From Cellulomonas fimi (lineage in GTDB: Bacteria > Actinomycetota > Actinomycetes > Actinomycetales > Cellulomonadaceae), in contig NZ_JAPESW010000032.1 in NCBI RefSeq assembly GCF_028527925.1, forward strand, positions 1 through 40,943: a stretch of DNA of 40,943 bases, given 5' to 3'. The translations under genes and the position numbers were made by a program. The notes under the pieces were generated by a model. The model had not been told where the DNA came from. It saw nothing but the letters and a program-made list of their open reading frames with translations, and did no database searches. Below, in pieces: positions 15,386 through 22,675 of this stretch; positions within the stretch are counted from its first letter, which is position 1, and every line of letters begins with the position of its first letter.

Positions 15386-15829
15386 TCAGTCGTCCCGGGA
15401 GGTGCGGGTGTGCTGCGCGACGAGCGTCGCGAGCCGGCGTGCCTCGGCCTCCGCGAGCTCGCCGTCGGCGCGCTGGATGCCCATGACGGCGAGCGTGTCC
15501 CCGTCGCCCAGGTCGAGCTGCACCCACGGCCGGCCGTGACCGAACCGGACCGACACGATCTCGGACCACTCGAGCCGCCGCGTGAGCATCAGGTTGCGGA
15601 CGGTCAGGCCACTGTCGTCCGCACGCGCGCTCACGGTCGCCTGCCGCCAGCAGAACCACGCGATGAGCAGGCCGACGAGCGCGAAGCCGGCGCGGTCCAG
15701 CGGTCCGGCGTTCGGCAGCACCACGATGATGACGGCGGTGAGCACCAGGACCACCACGGCCAGCGCGAGCGTCACGAAGCGCGCGAGCCGCGGCCGGAAG
15801 ACCGTCGGGGTGGCCACGGTGACCGTCAC
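15386..15829 (-). CDS. PH-like domain membrane protein
   Basis: The 147-aa product has two adjacent membrane segments ([20 protein letters not shown] and [15 protein letters not shown]) and then a soluble C-terminal domain. In that domain, [20 protein letters not shown] and a following [10 protein letters not shown] resemble the bacterial PH-like domains found in many actinobacterial membrane proteins. The GTG start overlaps the hisG stop by 4 bases (GTGA), so it is the last gene of the hisE-hisG unit. The function is unknown and no role in histidine synthesis is implied by the sequence. Confidence 0.8.
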   Translation of the reverse strand: MTVTVATPTVFRPRLARFVTLALAVVVLVLTAVIIVVLPNAGPLDRAGFALVGLLIAWFCWRQATVSARADDSGLTVRNLMLTRRLEWSEIVSVRFGHGRPWVQLDLGDGDTLAVMGIQRADGELAEAEARRLATLVAQHTRTSRDD

Positions 15830-16674
15830 AGACGGCACGCGTGGATCGAGGTCACGAGGATCGCGCGCGCACCGAGGTCGTAGAGGGCGTCCATGACGCG
15901 GTTGGTCTGCGACCGCTGCACCATCGCGCGGACCGCGGCCCACTCGCGGTTGTGCAGCGGCGAGACGGTGGGCGACTCGAGACCGGGCGTGATCGCGACG
16001 GCCTGCTCGACGAGCGCGAGCGGGACGTCGTAGTCGATCAGCACGTACTCGCGTGCGGTGAGCACGCCCTGCAGTCGTCGGGTGAGCACGTCGAGACCCG
16101 TCGGCTCGTCGGTGCCCGCGCGGCGGACCAGGACGGCCTCCGAGCGCAGGATCGGCTCGCCGAAGATCTCGAGCCCGGCGGCCTTGAGCGTGGTGCCGGT
16201 CTCGACCACGTCCGCGATGACGTCCGCGACCCCGAGGCGGGTCGCGGTCTCGACCGCGCCGTCGAGGCGCACGATGCCGGCGGCGTTCACGCCGCGCTCG
16301 GCGAGATAGGCGGCGACCAGGCCCGGGTACGACGTAGCCACGCGGCGACCCTCGACGTGCGCGACGTCGCTCATCTCGCCGACCGGCGCGGCCCAGCGGA
16401 AGGTCGAGCGGCCGAAGCCGAGCGCGAGGTGCTCGACGGCCGCCGACTCCGAGTCGAGCAGCAGGTCGCGGCCTGTGATGCCGACGTCGACCGTCCCGGC
16501 GCCCACGTACACCGCGATGTCGCGCGGGCGCAGGAAGAAGAACTCGACGTCGTTGTCCGGGTCGGGCAGGACGAGCTCACGGGAGTCGCGGCGCTGGCGG
16601 TAGCCGGCCTCCCGGAGCATCTCGGCGGCGGGCTCGGAGAGCGAGCCCTTGTTGGGGACGGCGATCCTCAGCAC
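15826..16674 (-). CDS. hisG: ATP phosphoribosyltransferase
   Basis: HisG catalyses the first, feedback-controlled step of histidine synthesis: ATP plus PRPP gives phosphoribosyl-ATP. At 282 aa it is the long form with its own C-terminal ACT-like regulatory domain, so no HisZ is needed. It shows the start [11 protein letters not shown], the [20 protein letters not shown] region, the PRPP-binding [20 protein letters not shown] and the regulatory LLxxL-like C-terminus. The GTG at 16674 is the start that fits the family. It lies 40 bases after hisE and its stop overlaps the PH-like gene. Confidence 0.95.
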   Translation of the reverse strand: MLRIAVPNKGSLSEPAAEMLREAGYRQRRDSRELVLPDPDNDVEFFFLRPRDIAVYVGAGTVDVGITGRDLLLDSESAAVEHLALGFGRSTFRWAAPVGEMSDVAHVEGRRVATSYPGLVAAYLAERGVNAAGIVRLDGAVETATRLGVADVIADVVETGTTLKAAGLEIFGEPILRSEAVLVRRAGTDEPTGLDVLTRRLQGVLTAREYVLIDYDVPLALVEQAVAITPGLESPTVSPLHNREWAAVRAMVQRSQTNRVMDALYDLGARAILVTSIHACRL

Positions 16675-16714
16675 GGGGGTCCTATCGGGGGTGTCGGTGC
16701 GGGCGGCGGCAGGC

Positions 16715-16978
16715 TCAGAGGTGCGTGTACACGTCGTCGAGCGTGAGCCCGCGGGCCAGCATGAGCACCTGCAGGTGGTACAGCAGCTGGGAGATCTCCT
16801 CGGCGGTCCGCTCGTCGCTCTCGTGCTCGGCGGCCATCCACACCTCGGCGGCCTCCTCGACGATCTTCTTGCCGATCGCATGGACGCCGCCGTCGAGCTC
16901 GGTCACGGTGCGGGAGCCGGCGGGGCGGGTGGCCGCCTTCTCGGCGAGCTCGGCGAACAGGACGTCGAAGGTCTTCAC
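16715..16978 (-). CDS. hisE: Phosphoribosyl-ATP diphosphatase
   Basis: HisE hydrolyses phosphoribosyl-ATP to phosphoribosyl-AMP and pyrophosphate, the second histidine step. It is 87 aa, all alpha, with the MazG-like metal site in [14 protein letters not shown] and the following E-rich helix ([20 protein letters not shown]). A TTG three codons upstream (16987) is also in frame, but a TAGGCT hexamer sits on top of it and ends 8 bases before the GTG at 16978, so the GTG is chosen. It forms a unit with hisG, the usual pairing in actinobacteria, with the other his genes elsewhere. Confidence 0.93.
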   Translation of the reverse strand: MKTFDVLFAELAEKAATRPAGSRTVTELDGGVHAIGKKIVEEAAEVWMAAEHESDERTAEEISQLLYHLQVLMLARGLTLDDVYTHL

Positions 16979-16986
16979 GTCGGACA

Positions 16987-16992
16987 AGCCTA
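16987..16992 (-). promoter_or_regulatory. -10 element, leaderless promoter of hisE
   Basis: TAGGCT on the minus strand ends 8 bases before the GTG at 16978. Transcription starting 7-9 bases downstream would begin at or next to the start codon. Confidence 0.5.
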
Positions 16993-17102
16993 GACGCGCG
17001 TCCGGGGTGGCCCGTCGCGCGTCCGCCTGTCAGGCGCCGGCCCCTCCCCTCCGGGCTGAGCACGGCGTGCGGTGAGCCGGAGATGCGGCGTGGGGTGCGG
17101 GC

Positions 17103-17113
17103 ATGTCGGACAT
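17103..17113. promoter_or_regulatory. Palindrome in AT-richer patch, possible operator
   Basis: ATGTC-G-GACAT is a perfect odd palindrome. Nearby are TGTTATCGCACA (17129-17140) and more short inverted words. The base composition differs clearly from the flanks. No known regulator motif is assigned. Confidence 0.3.
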
Positions 17114-17294
17114 ACACATGCAATGGCCTGTTATCGCACATCTCGGACCCGATGGTGCCGGAACACACCGGCGTCCACCTGCACCGCGTCCGCCTGCACC
17201 CGTCGGGCGGCCGCGGGTCGGCAGCGGCCCGTGTCGCGGGCACGGGCGCGACCCACGCACGCGCCTCGCTCCTCCCCCCTTCCCCACGCGCAGC

Positions 17295-17329
17295 GCACCC
17301 CCGGGCTCCGGCGACGGCCCCGGGGGTGC
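17295..17329 (-). terminator. Terminator of the riboflavin operon
   Basis: A perfect 11-bp GC stem (17295-17305 with 17319-17329) has a 13-base loop and lies 24-58 bases after the pnuC stop. There is no T-run. Confidence 0.65.
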
Positions 17330-17352
17330 TGTGCGGGCTGAGGGGCCCGGGG

Positions 17353-18054
17353 TCAGGCGGTGACCTCGCGCCGCTCCCCCGCCGGCACCGCGGGCTCCTC
17401 GCCGCGCGCACGGAGCCACACGGTGAAGCCGTAGATCACGACGCCCGCGTAGACGACGTAGAGGACCGCCGACGGGTAGTAGCCCGCCGAGACCAGCAGC
17501 GGGACACCGACGACGTCGACCGCGATCCAGATGAGCCAGAACTCGATCCAGCCGCGCGCCATGCCGTACGTCGCGAGCAGCGAGCCGACGAAGATCCACG
17601 CGTCGGCCCACGGCCCCCACGAGCCGAGCGCCGAGAACAGGGCCGCGAAGCCGACCGTCCCGAGGACGGCCACGCTCCCGATGAGCACCCACCCGCGGGG
17701 TCCGGCCCACCGCGGCACGACCGCCGGGGTGTCGGCCGGCGCACCGTGCTCGAGCGCCGCGCGCTGCGTCTGCCGCCAGCGCACCCACCCGTAGACGGAG
17801 ACCGCGACGAAGAAGACCTGGCGCCCCGCCTGGCCGTACAGGTCGGTCTGCTGCGGGGTGTGGAACACGCCGCCCAGGAAGACGGTGAACAGCAGGACGT
17901 TGCCGACGATGCCGACGGGCCACGCCCAGACGCGGCGACGCAGGCCGCCCACCGCTGACGCGAGGCCGAACAGGTTGCCGACGATCTCCCGCCAGAGGAT
18001 GTCGTGGCCCGCGATCGTCAGGGTCGCGTCGAACAGCCAGCCGAGCGGCCCCAC
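17353..18054 (-). CDS. PnuC-family transporter, probable riboflavin importer PnuX
   Basis: This is an integral membrane carrier of the PnuC family, 233 aa with about seven hydrophobic segments. Family features include LFDATLTIAGHDILWREIVG, GNVLLFTVFLGGVFHTPQQT, the Trp-rich EFWLIWIAVDVVGVPLLVS and the C-terminal SAVLYVVYAGVVIYGF. PnuC proteins move nicotinamide riboside, but relatives in FMN-riboswitch operons (PnuX of Corynebacterium) carry riboflavin. Its place as last gene of the rib operon makes riboflavin the likely substrate here. The GTG start is one base past the ribH stop. If ribE is really broken, this protein would be essential for flavin supply. Confidence 0.85.
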   Translation of the reverse strand: MGPLGWLFDATLTIAGHDILWREIVGNLFGLASAVGGLRRRVWAWPVGIVGNVLLFTVFLGGVFHTPQQTDLYGQAGRQVFFVAVSVYGWVRWRQTQRAALEHGAPADTPAVVPRWAGPRGWVLIGSVAVLGTVGFAALFSALGSWGPWADAWIFVGSLLATYGMARGWIEFWLIWIAVDVVGVPLLVSAGYYPSAVLYVVYAGVVIYGFTVWLRARGEEPAVPAGERREVTA

Positions 18055-18055
18055 G

Positions 18056-18520
18056 TCACAGGCTCCGCAGCGTGACAGCGGTCGCGACGGCGGCCTCCGC
18101 GGCCTCGGCGCCCTTGTCCTCGCGCGAGCCCTCGAGGCCCGCGCGGTCGAGGGCCTGCTGCTCGTCGTCGCACGTGAGGACGCCGAACCCGACGGGCACG
18201 CCCGTCCGGACGGCGACGTCGGTGAGGCCGAGCGTCGCGCCCTGGCACACGTACTCGAAGTGCGGGGTGCCGCCGCGGATGACGACGCCGAGCGCGACGA
18301 CCGCGTCCGACGTGCGCGCGGCGACGGCGGCCGCGACGGGCAGCTCGAACGTGCCGGGCACGCGCACGACGCGCACGTCCGTGACGTTCGCGTCCGCCAG
18401 TGCGCGGTGCGCGCCGGCGAGCAGCCCGTCCATCACGGTCGTGTGCCAGCTCGCGGCGACGACGGTGACGCGCAGGCCGGTGCCGTCGACGGTCAGGGTG
18501 GGTGCTCCGGCACCGCTCAT
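18056..18520 (-). CDS. ribH: 6,7-dimethyl-8-ribityllumazine synthase
   Basis: RibH condenses 5-amino-6-ribitylamino-uracil with the 4-carbon product of RibB to form the lumazine that riboflavin synthase uses. At 154 aa it has the normal length. It shows [19 protein letters not shown], the substrate-binding [12 protein letters not shown], the [17 protein letters not shown] loop with the catalytic His, and [18 protein letters not shown]. The family usually assembles as pentamers or icosahedral shells. The ATG overlaps the ribBA stop by 4 bases and the gene leads directly into the transporter gene. It appears intact. Confidence 0.96.
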   Translation of the reverse strand: MSGAGAPTLTVDGTGLRVTVVAASWHTTVMDGLLAGAHRALADANVTDVRVVRVPGTFELPVAAAVAARTSDAVVALGVVIRGGTPHFEYVCQGATLGLTDVAVRTGVPVGFGVLTCDDEQQALDRAGLEGSREDKGAEAAEAAVATAVTLRSL

Positions 18521-19872
18521 GCCAGGTCCTCCAGGTTCTCGAACGTGTGGTCGGTGGTGTCGGCGCCGGGCGTCGCCGGGGCGGCGAGCACGGGCCGGAC
18601 GGGGATCGGGTCGCGCTGAGCGCCGGTCGGCAGGTGCAGCAGGTGCCCCATCGACGTGGCCTTGGTGCGCAGGTACGCCTCGTTCTGCGGGGTGCGGCCG
18701 ACCTCGAGCCCGCGGACCTCCGCGACGTCGATGCCGTGCGCGCGCAGGCCCGCGACCTTGGCGGGGTTGTTCGTCAGCAGGCTGACGCGTCGCACGCCGA
18801 GGTCGGCGAGGATCGCGGCGGCGGCCCCGTACTCGCGCCGGTCGGCGGGCCAGCCGAGGTCGAGGTTCGCCTCGACGGTGTCGCGCCCCTCGTCCTGCAG
18901 CGCGTACGCGGCGACCTTCGCGAGCAGGCCGATCCCCCGGCCCTCGTGCCCGCGCAGGTAGACGACCGCACCGCCCTGCTCGGCGGCGAGCTCCAGGGCC
19001 GCGTCGAGCTGCGGCCCGCAGTCGCACCGCGCCGAGCCGAACGCGTCGCCCGTGAGGCACTCGGAGTGGACCCGTACGACCGGTGTGGTCGCGAGGCCGC
19101 GGGTCGGCACGAGCGCGACGTGCTCGTCGCCCGTGCGCAGGTCGCGGTACCCGTGGATGCGGAAGTCGCCGTGCCGCGTCGGCAGGTAGGCGGAGTGCGT
19201 CGCGTGCACGCGCTCGCGCAGCGGCGCGGCCGCCGGGTCGACGGGCTCGACGTCGTCGTGCGCGGTGCGCCACGCGACGATGTCCTCGATCGTCAGCAGC
19301 ACGAGGCCCTCGGCCTGCGCGAGCGCCGACGCGTCCGGCAGGCGGGTCATGGAGCCGTCGTCGTGCACGAGCTCGGCGATCGCGCCGACGGGCTCGAGAC
19401 CGGCGAGGCGGCACAGGTCGACGGCGGCCTCGGTGTGACCCGCGCGGTGCAGGACGCCGCCCGGGACGGCGCGCAGCGGCAGGACGTGACCAGGGCGGAT
19501 GAGGTCCTCGTGCCCGGAGGCCGGGTCGGCGAGCACCCGCAGCGTGCGGGCACGGTCGGACGCGGAGATGCCGGTCGTCACGCCGGTCGCGGCGTCGACC
19601 GTGACCGTGTAGGCGGTGCGTCGGGGGTCCTGGCTGTGCGGGACCATGAGCGGCAGGTCGAGCGCGTCGGCGCGGGCCGCCGGCATCGGGGCGCAGAGGT
19701 AGCCCGACGAGTGCCGGATGGTCCAGGCGACCCACTCGGGCGTCGCGGACTGCGCGGCGAGGATGACGTCGGCCTCGTTCTCGCGGTCGGGTGAGTCGGC
19801 GACGAGGACGGGCCGGCCGGCGCGCAGCGCGTCGAGCGCGTCCTCGACGGTGCCGAGCCGCACGTCGCTCAC
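18517..19872 (-). CDS. ribBA: Bifunctional 3,4-dihydroxy-2-butanone 4-phosphate synthase / GTP cyclohydrolase II
   Basis: This two-domain enzyme of 451 aa feeds both branches of riboflavin synthesis. The RibB domain (about 1-205) makes the 4-carbon unit from ribulose 5-phosphate and shows [16 protein letters not shown] and the [13 protein letters not shown] motif. The RibA domain (about 215-420) opens GTP and shows the zinc cysteines in [20 protein letters not shown] and the [10 protein letters not shown] active-site loop. The GTG start overlaps the ribE stop. Residues 69-83, around the words [10 protein letters not shown], are encoded by the DNA that recurs in inverted orientation at 20216-20256. 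The gene itself looks undamaged. Confidence 0.95.
   Translation of the reverse strand: MSDVRLGTVEDALDALRAGRPVLVADSPDRENEADVILAAQSATPEWVAWTIRHSSGYLCAPMPAARADALDLPLMVPHSQDPRRTAYTVTVDAATGVTTGISASDRARTLRVLADPASGHEDLIRPGHVLPLRAVPGGVLHRAGHTEAAVDLCRLAGLEPVGAIAELVHDDGSMTRLPDASALAQAEGLVLLTIEDIVAWRTAHDDVEPVDPAAAPLRERVHATHSAYLPTRHGDFRIHGYRDLRTGDEHVALVPTRGLATTPVVRVHSECLTGDAFGSARCDCGPQLDAALELAAEQGGAVVYLRGHEGRGIGLLAKVAAYALQDEGRDTVEANLDLGWPADRREYGAAAAILADLGVRRVSLLTNNPAKVAGLRAHGIDVAEVRGLEVGRTPQNEAYLRTKATSMGHLLHLPTGAQRDPIPVRPVLAAPATPGADTTDHTFENLEDLA
19626..19666 (-). repeat. Inverted repeat arm 1, inside ribBA
   Basis: This 41-bp segment encodes ribBA residues around [10 protein letters not shown]. Its exact reverse complement is found at 20216-20256. 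The protein-coding sense here shows that this copy is the original. Confidence 0.9.
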
Positions 19873-20222
19873 CGGGCGGTCCCAGCGGTGGCGAGCAGGC
19901 GCTCGGTGTACTTCGCGAGGACGTCGACCTCGAGGTTGACGCGCGCGCCGGGCGCGAGGGTGCCCAGCGTCGTGACGGCGAGCGTCGTGGGGATGAGGGA
20001 CACGCCGAAGGAGTCGTCGCCGACGTGCGTCACGGTGAGCGACACCCCGGAGACGGTGATCGAGCCCTTCTCGGCGACGTACCGCGCGAGCGCCGGGTCG
20101 AGGCCGATCTCCACGTCGTCCCAGCGCGGGCCGGGGGTGCGCGACAGCACGGTGCCGACACCGTCGACGTGGCCCTGCACGACGTGCCCGCCGTACCGGC
20201 CGCCGACCGCGAGCGCGCGCTC
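19869..20222 (-). pseudogene. ribE: Riboflavin synthase, C-terminal part only
   Basis: These 117 codons in the operon direction are the second half of riboflavin synthase. They start in the linker ([20 protein letters not shown]) and continue through the second lumazine-binding barrel ([20 protein letters not shown], then [19 protein letters not shown]) to the usual end. The stop overlaps the ribBA start (GTGA), which is the normal operon joint. No start codon of its own fits; it is read only as the tail of the ribD frame. The first 75 codons lie inverted at 20299-20523, and about 15 residues of the inter-barrel segment are absent, judged from the family pattern. Confidence 0.85.
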
Positions 20223-21581
20223 GACCTGCCGCTCATGGTCCCGCACAGCCAGGACCGCGCACGCGACCCCGGACCCCCAGCCCACCCAGGAGGCCTGAAT
20301 GTTCACCGGCATCGTCGAGGAGATCGGCACGGTGGAGGCCGTCGAGCCCGGCACCGACGCCGACGGGGTCGTCACCGACGCCCGCCTGCGCGTGCGCGGC
20401 CCCCTCGTCACCTCGGACGCCCGGCTCGGCGACTCCATCGCCGTCAGCGGCGTCTGCCTCACCGTGACGGAGCTCCCCGGCGACGGGACGTTCACCGCCG
20501 ACGTCATGCCCGAGACGCTGCGGGTGGTGAGGCGGAGGGCGTCGCCGATGGTGGTGACGCCGAGGTCGGCGACGGCTGCGGGTCCGGCGCCGAGCAGGAC
20601 GGGGGCGACGTAGGCGTGCACCTCGTCGACGAGCCCGGCGCGCAGGAACGCGGCGGCGAGCGTGGGGCCACCCTCGACGAGGAGGTGGCGGACCTCGCGC
20701 TCGCCGAGGACGCGCAGCACCTCGGCGGGGTCGTGCGTGCGGACGTGGACGAGCTCGCCGCCGGGGCCGTGCAGGCGCGCGCCCGCGGGGACGTCACGGT
20801 GGCCGACGACGACGCGGAGGGGCTGGTCGGTGTGGAGCTCGCCAGCGGCGTTGCGGGCCGTGAGGGTGGGGTCGTCGGTGAGGACGGTGCCGGTGCCGAC
20901 CGCGATCGCGTCGACCTGGGCGCGCAGGTCGTGCGCGTGGTGGCGGGCGACGTCGGAGGTGATCCACCGGCTGGTGCCGTCGGCGGCGGCGGCGCGTCCG
21001 TCGAGGGTCGTGGCGAGCTTGAGGGTCACGAAGGGGCGGCCGCGCTCGACGGACTGCAGCCACGTGCCGAGCAGCGTGCGCCCTTCGTCCTCGAGGACGC
21101 CGGTGAGGACGTCGACCCCGGCCTGCCGGAGCCGGTCGGCGCCGCCGGCGGCGACGGGGTTGGGGTCGGCCACGGAGACGACGACGCGGGCGACGCCGGC
21201 GGCGAGGAGCGCCTCGCTGCAGGGACCGGTGCGGCCCGTGTGGTTGCAGGGTTCGAGGGTGACGACAGCGGTGGCGCCGGTCGTGTCGTGGCCGCGGCGG
21301 GTCGCGTCGGCGAGGGCGGCGACCTCCGCGTGCGGGGTGCCGGCGCCGGCGTGCCAGCCCTCCCCCAGGACGACGCCCGCGGTCCCGAGCAGGACGCAGC
21401 CGACGCGTGGGTTGGCGCCGTGCCGGGGTCCACGCCGGGCGAGGAGGAGCGCCTGCCGGAGGGCGGCGATCTCGACGGGGGTGGCGGCGCTCGTGGGGAT
21501 GGCCGCCCCGCGCGTCGCGCTCGCGGCCGCCGTTCGGGGGGCGCCGGTGGGGACGGGTGCACCGGTCGTCGTGCTCGTCAT
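19869..21581 (-). CDS. ribD: Riboflavin deaminase/reductase RibD, ORF running on into the ribE C-terminal half
   Basis: RibD deaminates and then reduces the pyrimidine intermediate after GTP cyclohydrolase II. Residues 1-350 look normal: the deaminase zinc site ([11 protein letters not shown] and [15 protein letters not shown]) and the reductase domain ([33 protein letters not shown]). After DALRLTT (about 20521-20530) the sequence stops being RibD and becomes antisense to the inverted ribE block, yet the frame stays open and enters the true ribE C-terminal half, giving 570 aa. The likely native RibD tail is in the inverted block (20257-20298). A GGAGG precedes the ATG and an FMN riboswitch lies upstream. 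RibD may still work because both domains are nearly complete. Confidence 0.8.
   Translation of the reverse strand: MTSTTTGAPVPTGAPRTAAASATRGAAIPTSAATPVEIAALRQALLLARRGPRHGANPRVGCVLLGTAGVVLGEGWHAGAGTPHAEVAALADATRRGHDTTGATAVVTLEPCNHTGRTGPCSEALLAAGVARVVVSVADPNPVAAGGADRLRQAGVDVLTGVLEDEGRTLLGTWLQSVERGRPFVTLKLATTLDGRAAAADGTSRWITSDVARHHAHDLRAQVDAIAVGTGTVLTDDPTLTARNAAGELHTDQPLRVVVGHRDVPAGARLHGPGGELVHVRTHDPAEVLRVLGEREVRHLLVEGGPTLAAAFLRAGLVDEVHAYVAPVLLGAGPAAVADLGVTTIGDALRLTTRSVSGMTSAVNVPSPGSSVTVRQTPLTAMESPSRASEVTRGPRTRRRASVTTPSASVPGSTASTVPISSTMPVNIQASWVGWGSGVACAVLAVRDHERQVERALAVGGRYGGHVVQGHVDGVGTVLSRTPGPRWDDVEIGLDPALARYVAEKGSITVSGVSLTVTHVGDDSFGVSLIPTTLAVTTLGTLAPGARVNLEVDVLAKYTERLLATAGTAR
20216..20256 (+). 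repeat. Inverted repeat arm 2, ectopic copy of ribBA sequence
   Basis: These 41 bases are the exact reverse complement of 19626-19666. They sit between the ribE C-terminal part and the inverted block, where no RibB sequence belongs. At the left edge the ribBA and ribE sequences share the 7-10 bases around GTCGAGCGCG, which looks like a microhomology joint. Confidence 0.85.
20257..20523 (+). other. 267-bp inverted block: ribD tail plus ribE N-terminal part
   Basis: Read on the plus strand, the block runs through about 14 codons ending PTQEA and a TGA, which I take as the lost ribD tail. That stop is adjacent to the ATG of ribE and follows an AGGAGG. This is the junction expected between ribD and ribE, but on the wrong strand. 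The block ends after the ribE codons for PETLR. Junction positions are uncertain by a few bases. Confidence 0.75.
20299..20523 (+). pseudogene. ribE: Riboflavin synthase, N-terminal part, inverted
   Basis: These are the first 75 codons of riboflavin synthase on the strand opposite to its operon. The diagnostic N-terminus [18 protein letters not shown] is followed by the first lumazine-binding barrel ([15 protein letters not shown], then [11 protein letters not shown]). An AGGAGG lies 5 bases before the ATG. After codon 75 the frame runs on to 20613 through sequence antisense to ribD. No promoter on this strand is evident. Riboflavin synthase is a trimer of two-barrel chains whose active sites form between the N barrel of one chain and the C barrel of another, so this fragment cannot be the complete enzyme. 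Confidence 0.85.
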
Positions 21582-21670
21582 GGTCCACCTCCGGGCGCCG
21601 TCGAGCCCCGGGGTCGCGCAGGAGGGTGAGTCCTGCCACGGGACGACGCCGAGCGTCGCCCCGCCACGTA

Positions 21671-21792
21671 CTTCCTCCCATCCGGACTTTCACCGTCGGT
21701 CCTGGAGTTCCACCAGGTCAACCGCCCGGTCCGTGAGGACCGTGCGGGTCGCGGACTGTCACCGCCGGCTCGGAATTACACCGACCCCGGAG
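21671..21792 (-). ncRNA. FMN riboswitch (RFN element)
   Basis: On the minus strand the conserved FMN-aptamer blocks appear in order: the opening CTCCGGGGTCGGTGTAATTC, the core CCGGCGGTGACAGTCCGCGA, a variable hairpin, a second arm near CCTGGTGGAACTCCAGGACC, and the closing CGGTGAAAGTCCGGATGGGA. It ends about 90 bases before the ribD ATG. A CCCTCC (plus-strand 21621-21626) could pair with the ribD GGAGG (plus-strand 21587-21591), so control of translation by Shine-Dalgarno masking is likely. FMN would lower expression of the whole rib-pnuX operon. Confidence 0.95.
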
Positions 21793-21876
21793 CACGTGTT
21801 CGTGTTCTGCACTGCGCCAACGATCTTGCCACACGGTGAATCCCCGCCCGGCGGGCGTGGACGCGCGTCTCACTTC

Positions 21877-21893
21877 CCGGACGATCCGTCCGG
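21877..21893 (-). terminator. Second hairpin downstream of rpe
   Basis: A perfect 7-bp stem (21877-21883 with 21887-21893) with a 3-base loop follows the larger hairpin at 21899-21940. Confidence 0.45.
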
Positions 21894-21898
21894 CAGGT

Positions 21899-21940
21899 GG
21901 TCCGACCGCCAGGGCTGCCCGGCAGCCCGGTGGGCGGACC
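21899..21940 (-). terminator. Terminator of rpe
   Basis: A long imperfect hairpin pairs GGTCCG and GGGCTGCC on one side with their complements on the other. It begins 2 bases after the rpe stop and isolates rpe from the FMN-controlled operon. Confidence 0.6.
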
Positions 21941-21941
21941 G

Positions 21942-22607
21942 TCAGCGCTGGTGGGCCGCGTCGGCCAGGGAGCGCAGCGCGGTGATCTCCCCGGCGACGT
22001 CGTCCGCGCCGTACACCGCGGAGCCCGCGACGAAGACGTTCGCTCCGGCCTCGGCGATCCGCCCGACCGTGTCGCGCGACACTCCCCCGTCGACCTGCAC
22101 CCAGGTGTCCAGGCCGGCGGCGTCGATCGCGGCGCGCGTGCGGCGGATCTTCGGCAGAGTGCCCTCGATGAACGACTGGCCGCCGAAGCCGGGCTCGACG
22201 GTCATGACGAGCACCATGTCGACCTCGGCGAGCAGGTCGAGGAACGGCTCGACGGGCGTCGCGGGGCGCAGCGCGACCGAAGCCCGCACCCCGGCGGAGC
22301 GCAGCTCGCGCGCGAGCCGGACGGGTGCCTGCGCCGCCTCGGCGTGGAAGGTGACCGACGCGGCGCCGGCCGCGGCGTACTCGGGGGCCCAGCGGTCGGC
22401 GTCCTCGATCATCAGGTGGACGTCGAGCGGGACGGGTGACACCTCGGCGATGCGTCGCACGACCGGCAGCCCGAGCGTGAGGTTGGGCACGAAGTGGTTG
22501 TCCATCACGTCGACGTGCACGAAGTCCGCCGACGCGATCGCGGCGAGGTCGCGCTCGAGGTTCACGAAGTCGGCGGACAGGATGCTCGGGCTGATGAGGG
22601 CGGGCAC
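21942..22607 (-). CDS. rpe: Ribulose-phosphate 3-epimerase
   Basis: Rpe interconverts ribulose 5-phosphate and xylulose 5-phosphate in the pentose phosphate pathway; ribulose 5-phosphate is also the RibB substrate. It is a 221-aa TIM barrel with normal motifs: [17 protein letters not shown], the metal-binding [38 protein letters not shown], and the phosphate-binding [15 protein letters not shown] and VAGSAVYG. The GTG start is exactly 7 bases after a TACGCT hexamer, so the mRNA is probably leaderless. Confidence 0.97.
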   Translation of the reverse strand: MPALISPSILSADFVNLERDLAAIASADFVHVDVMDNHFVPNLTLGLPVVRRIAEVSPVPLDVHLMIEDADRWAPEYAAAGAASVTFHAEAAQAPVRLARELRSAGVRASVALRPATPVEPFLDLLAEVDMVLVMTVEPGFGGQSFIEGTLPKIRRTRAAIDAAGLDTWVQVDGGVSRDTVGRIAEAGANVFVAGSAVYGADDVAGEITALRSLADAAHQR

Positions 22608-22614
22608 GCGCCTC

Positions 22615-22620
22615 AGCGTA
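22615..22620 (-). promoter_or_regulatory. -10 element, leaderless promoter of rpe
   Basis: TACGCT on the minus strand is followed by 7 bases and the GTG at 22607. Confidence 0.55.
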
Positions 22621-22675
22621 GTGAGCCGCGACCTCGGCCGCCGTGCCGGTCCTCCCCCGGGGCGCGACGCGCGCC

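Larger units (their letters stand above)
16979..17352. other. 374-bp gap: hisE promoter, AT-richer palindrome, pnuC terminator
   Basis: The gap holds the hisE -10 element, a less GC-rich patch at about 17100-17160 with the palindrome ATGTCGGACAT at 17103-17113, and the terminator of the riboflavin operon at 17295-17329. Short ORFs exist on both strands of the patch, but none shows recognisable similarity. Confidence 0.6.

Noticed and set aside
16979..16987. TTG start for hisE three codons upstream
   Set aside because: The TTG overlaps the TAGGCT hexamer. The downstream GTG gives the usual family N-terminus and leaderless spacing.
17000..17141. Small minus-strand ORF starting at 17141 as a histidine leader peptide for hisE-hisG
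   Set aside because: It has only scattered His codons, no run of them, no terminator/antiterminator pair before hisE, and no stop before the hisE start in a suitable place.
20216..20523. A reversible (phase-variable) ribE switch
   Set aside because: Flipping the 267-bp block back in place does not restore ribE: the 41-bp insert shifts the frame and brings a TGA, and the missing inter-barrel codons remain absent. No invertase gene or matching repeats at both block ends were seen.
20299..20613. A simple frameshift or sequencing error in ribE
   Set aside because: The two parts of ribE are on opposite strands, which base-level errors cannot produce. Only rearrangement or misassembly explains it.
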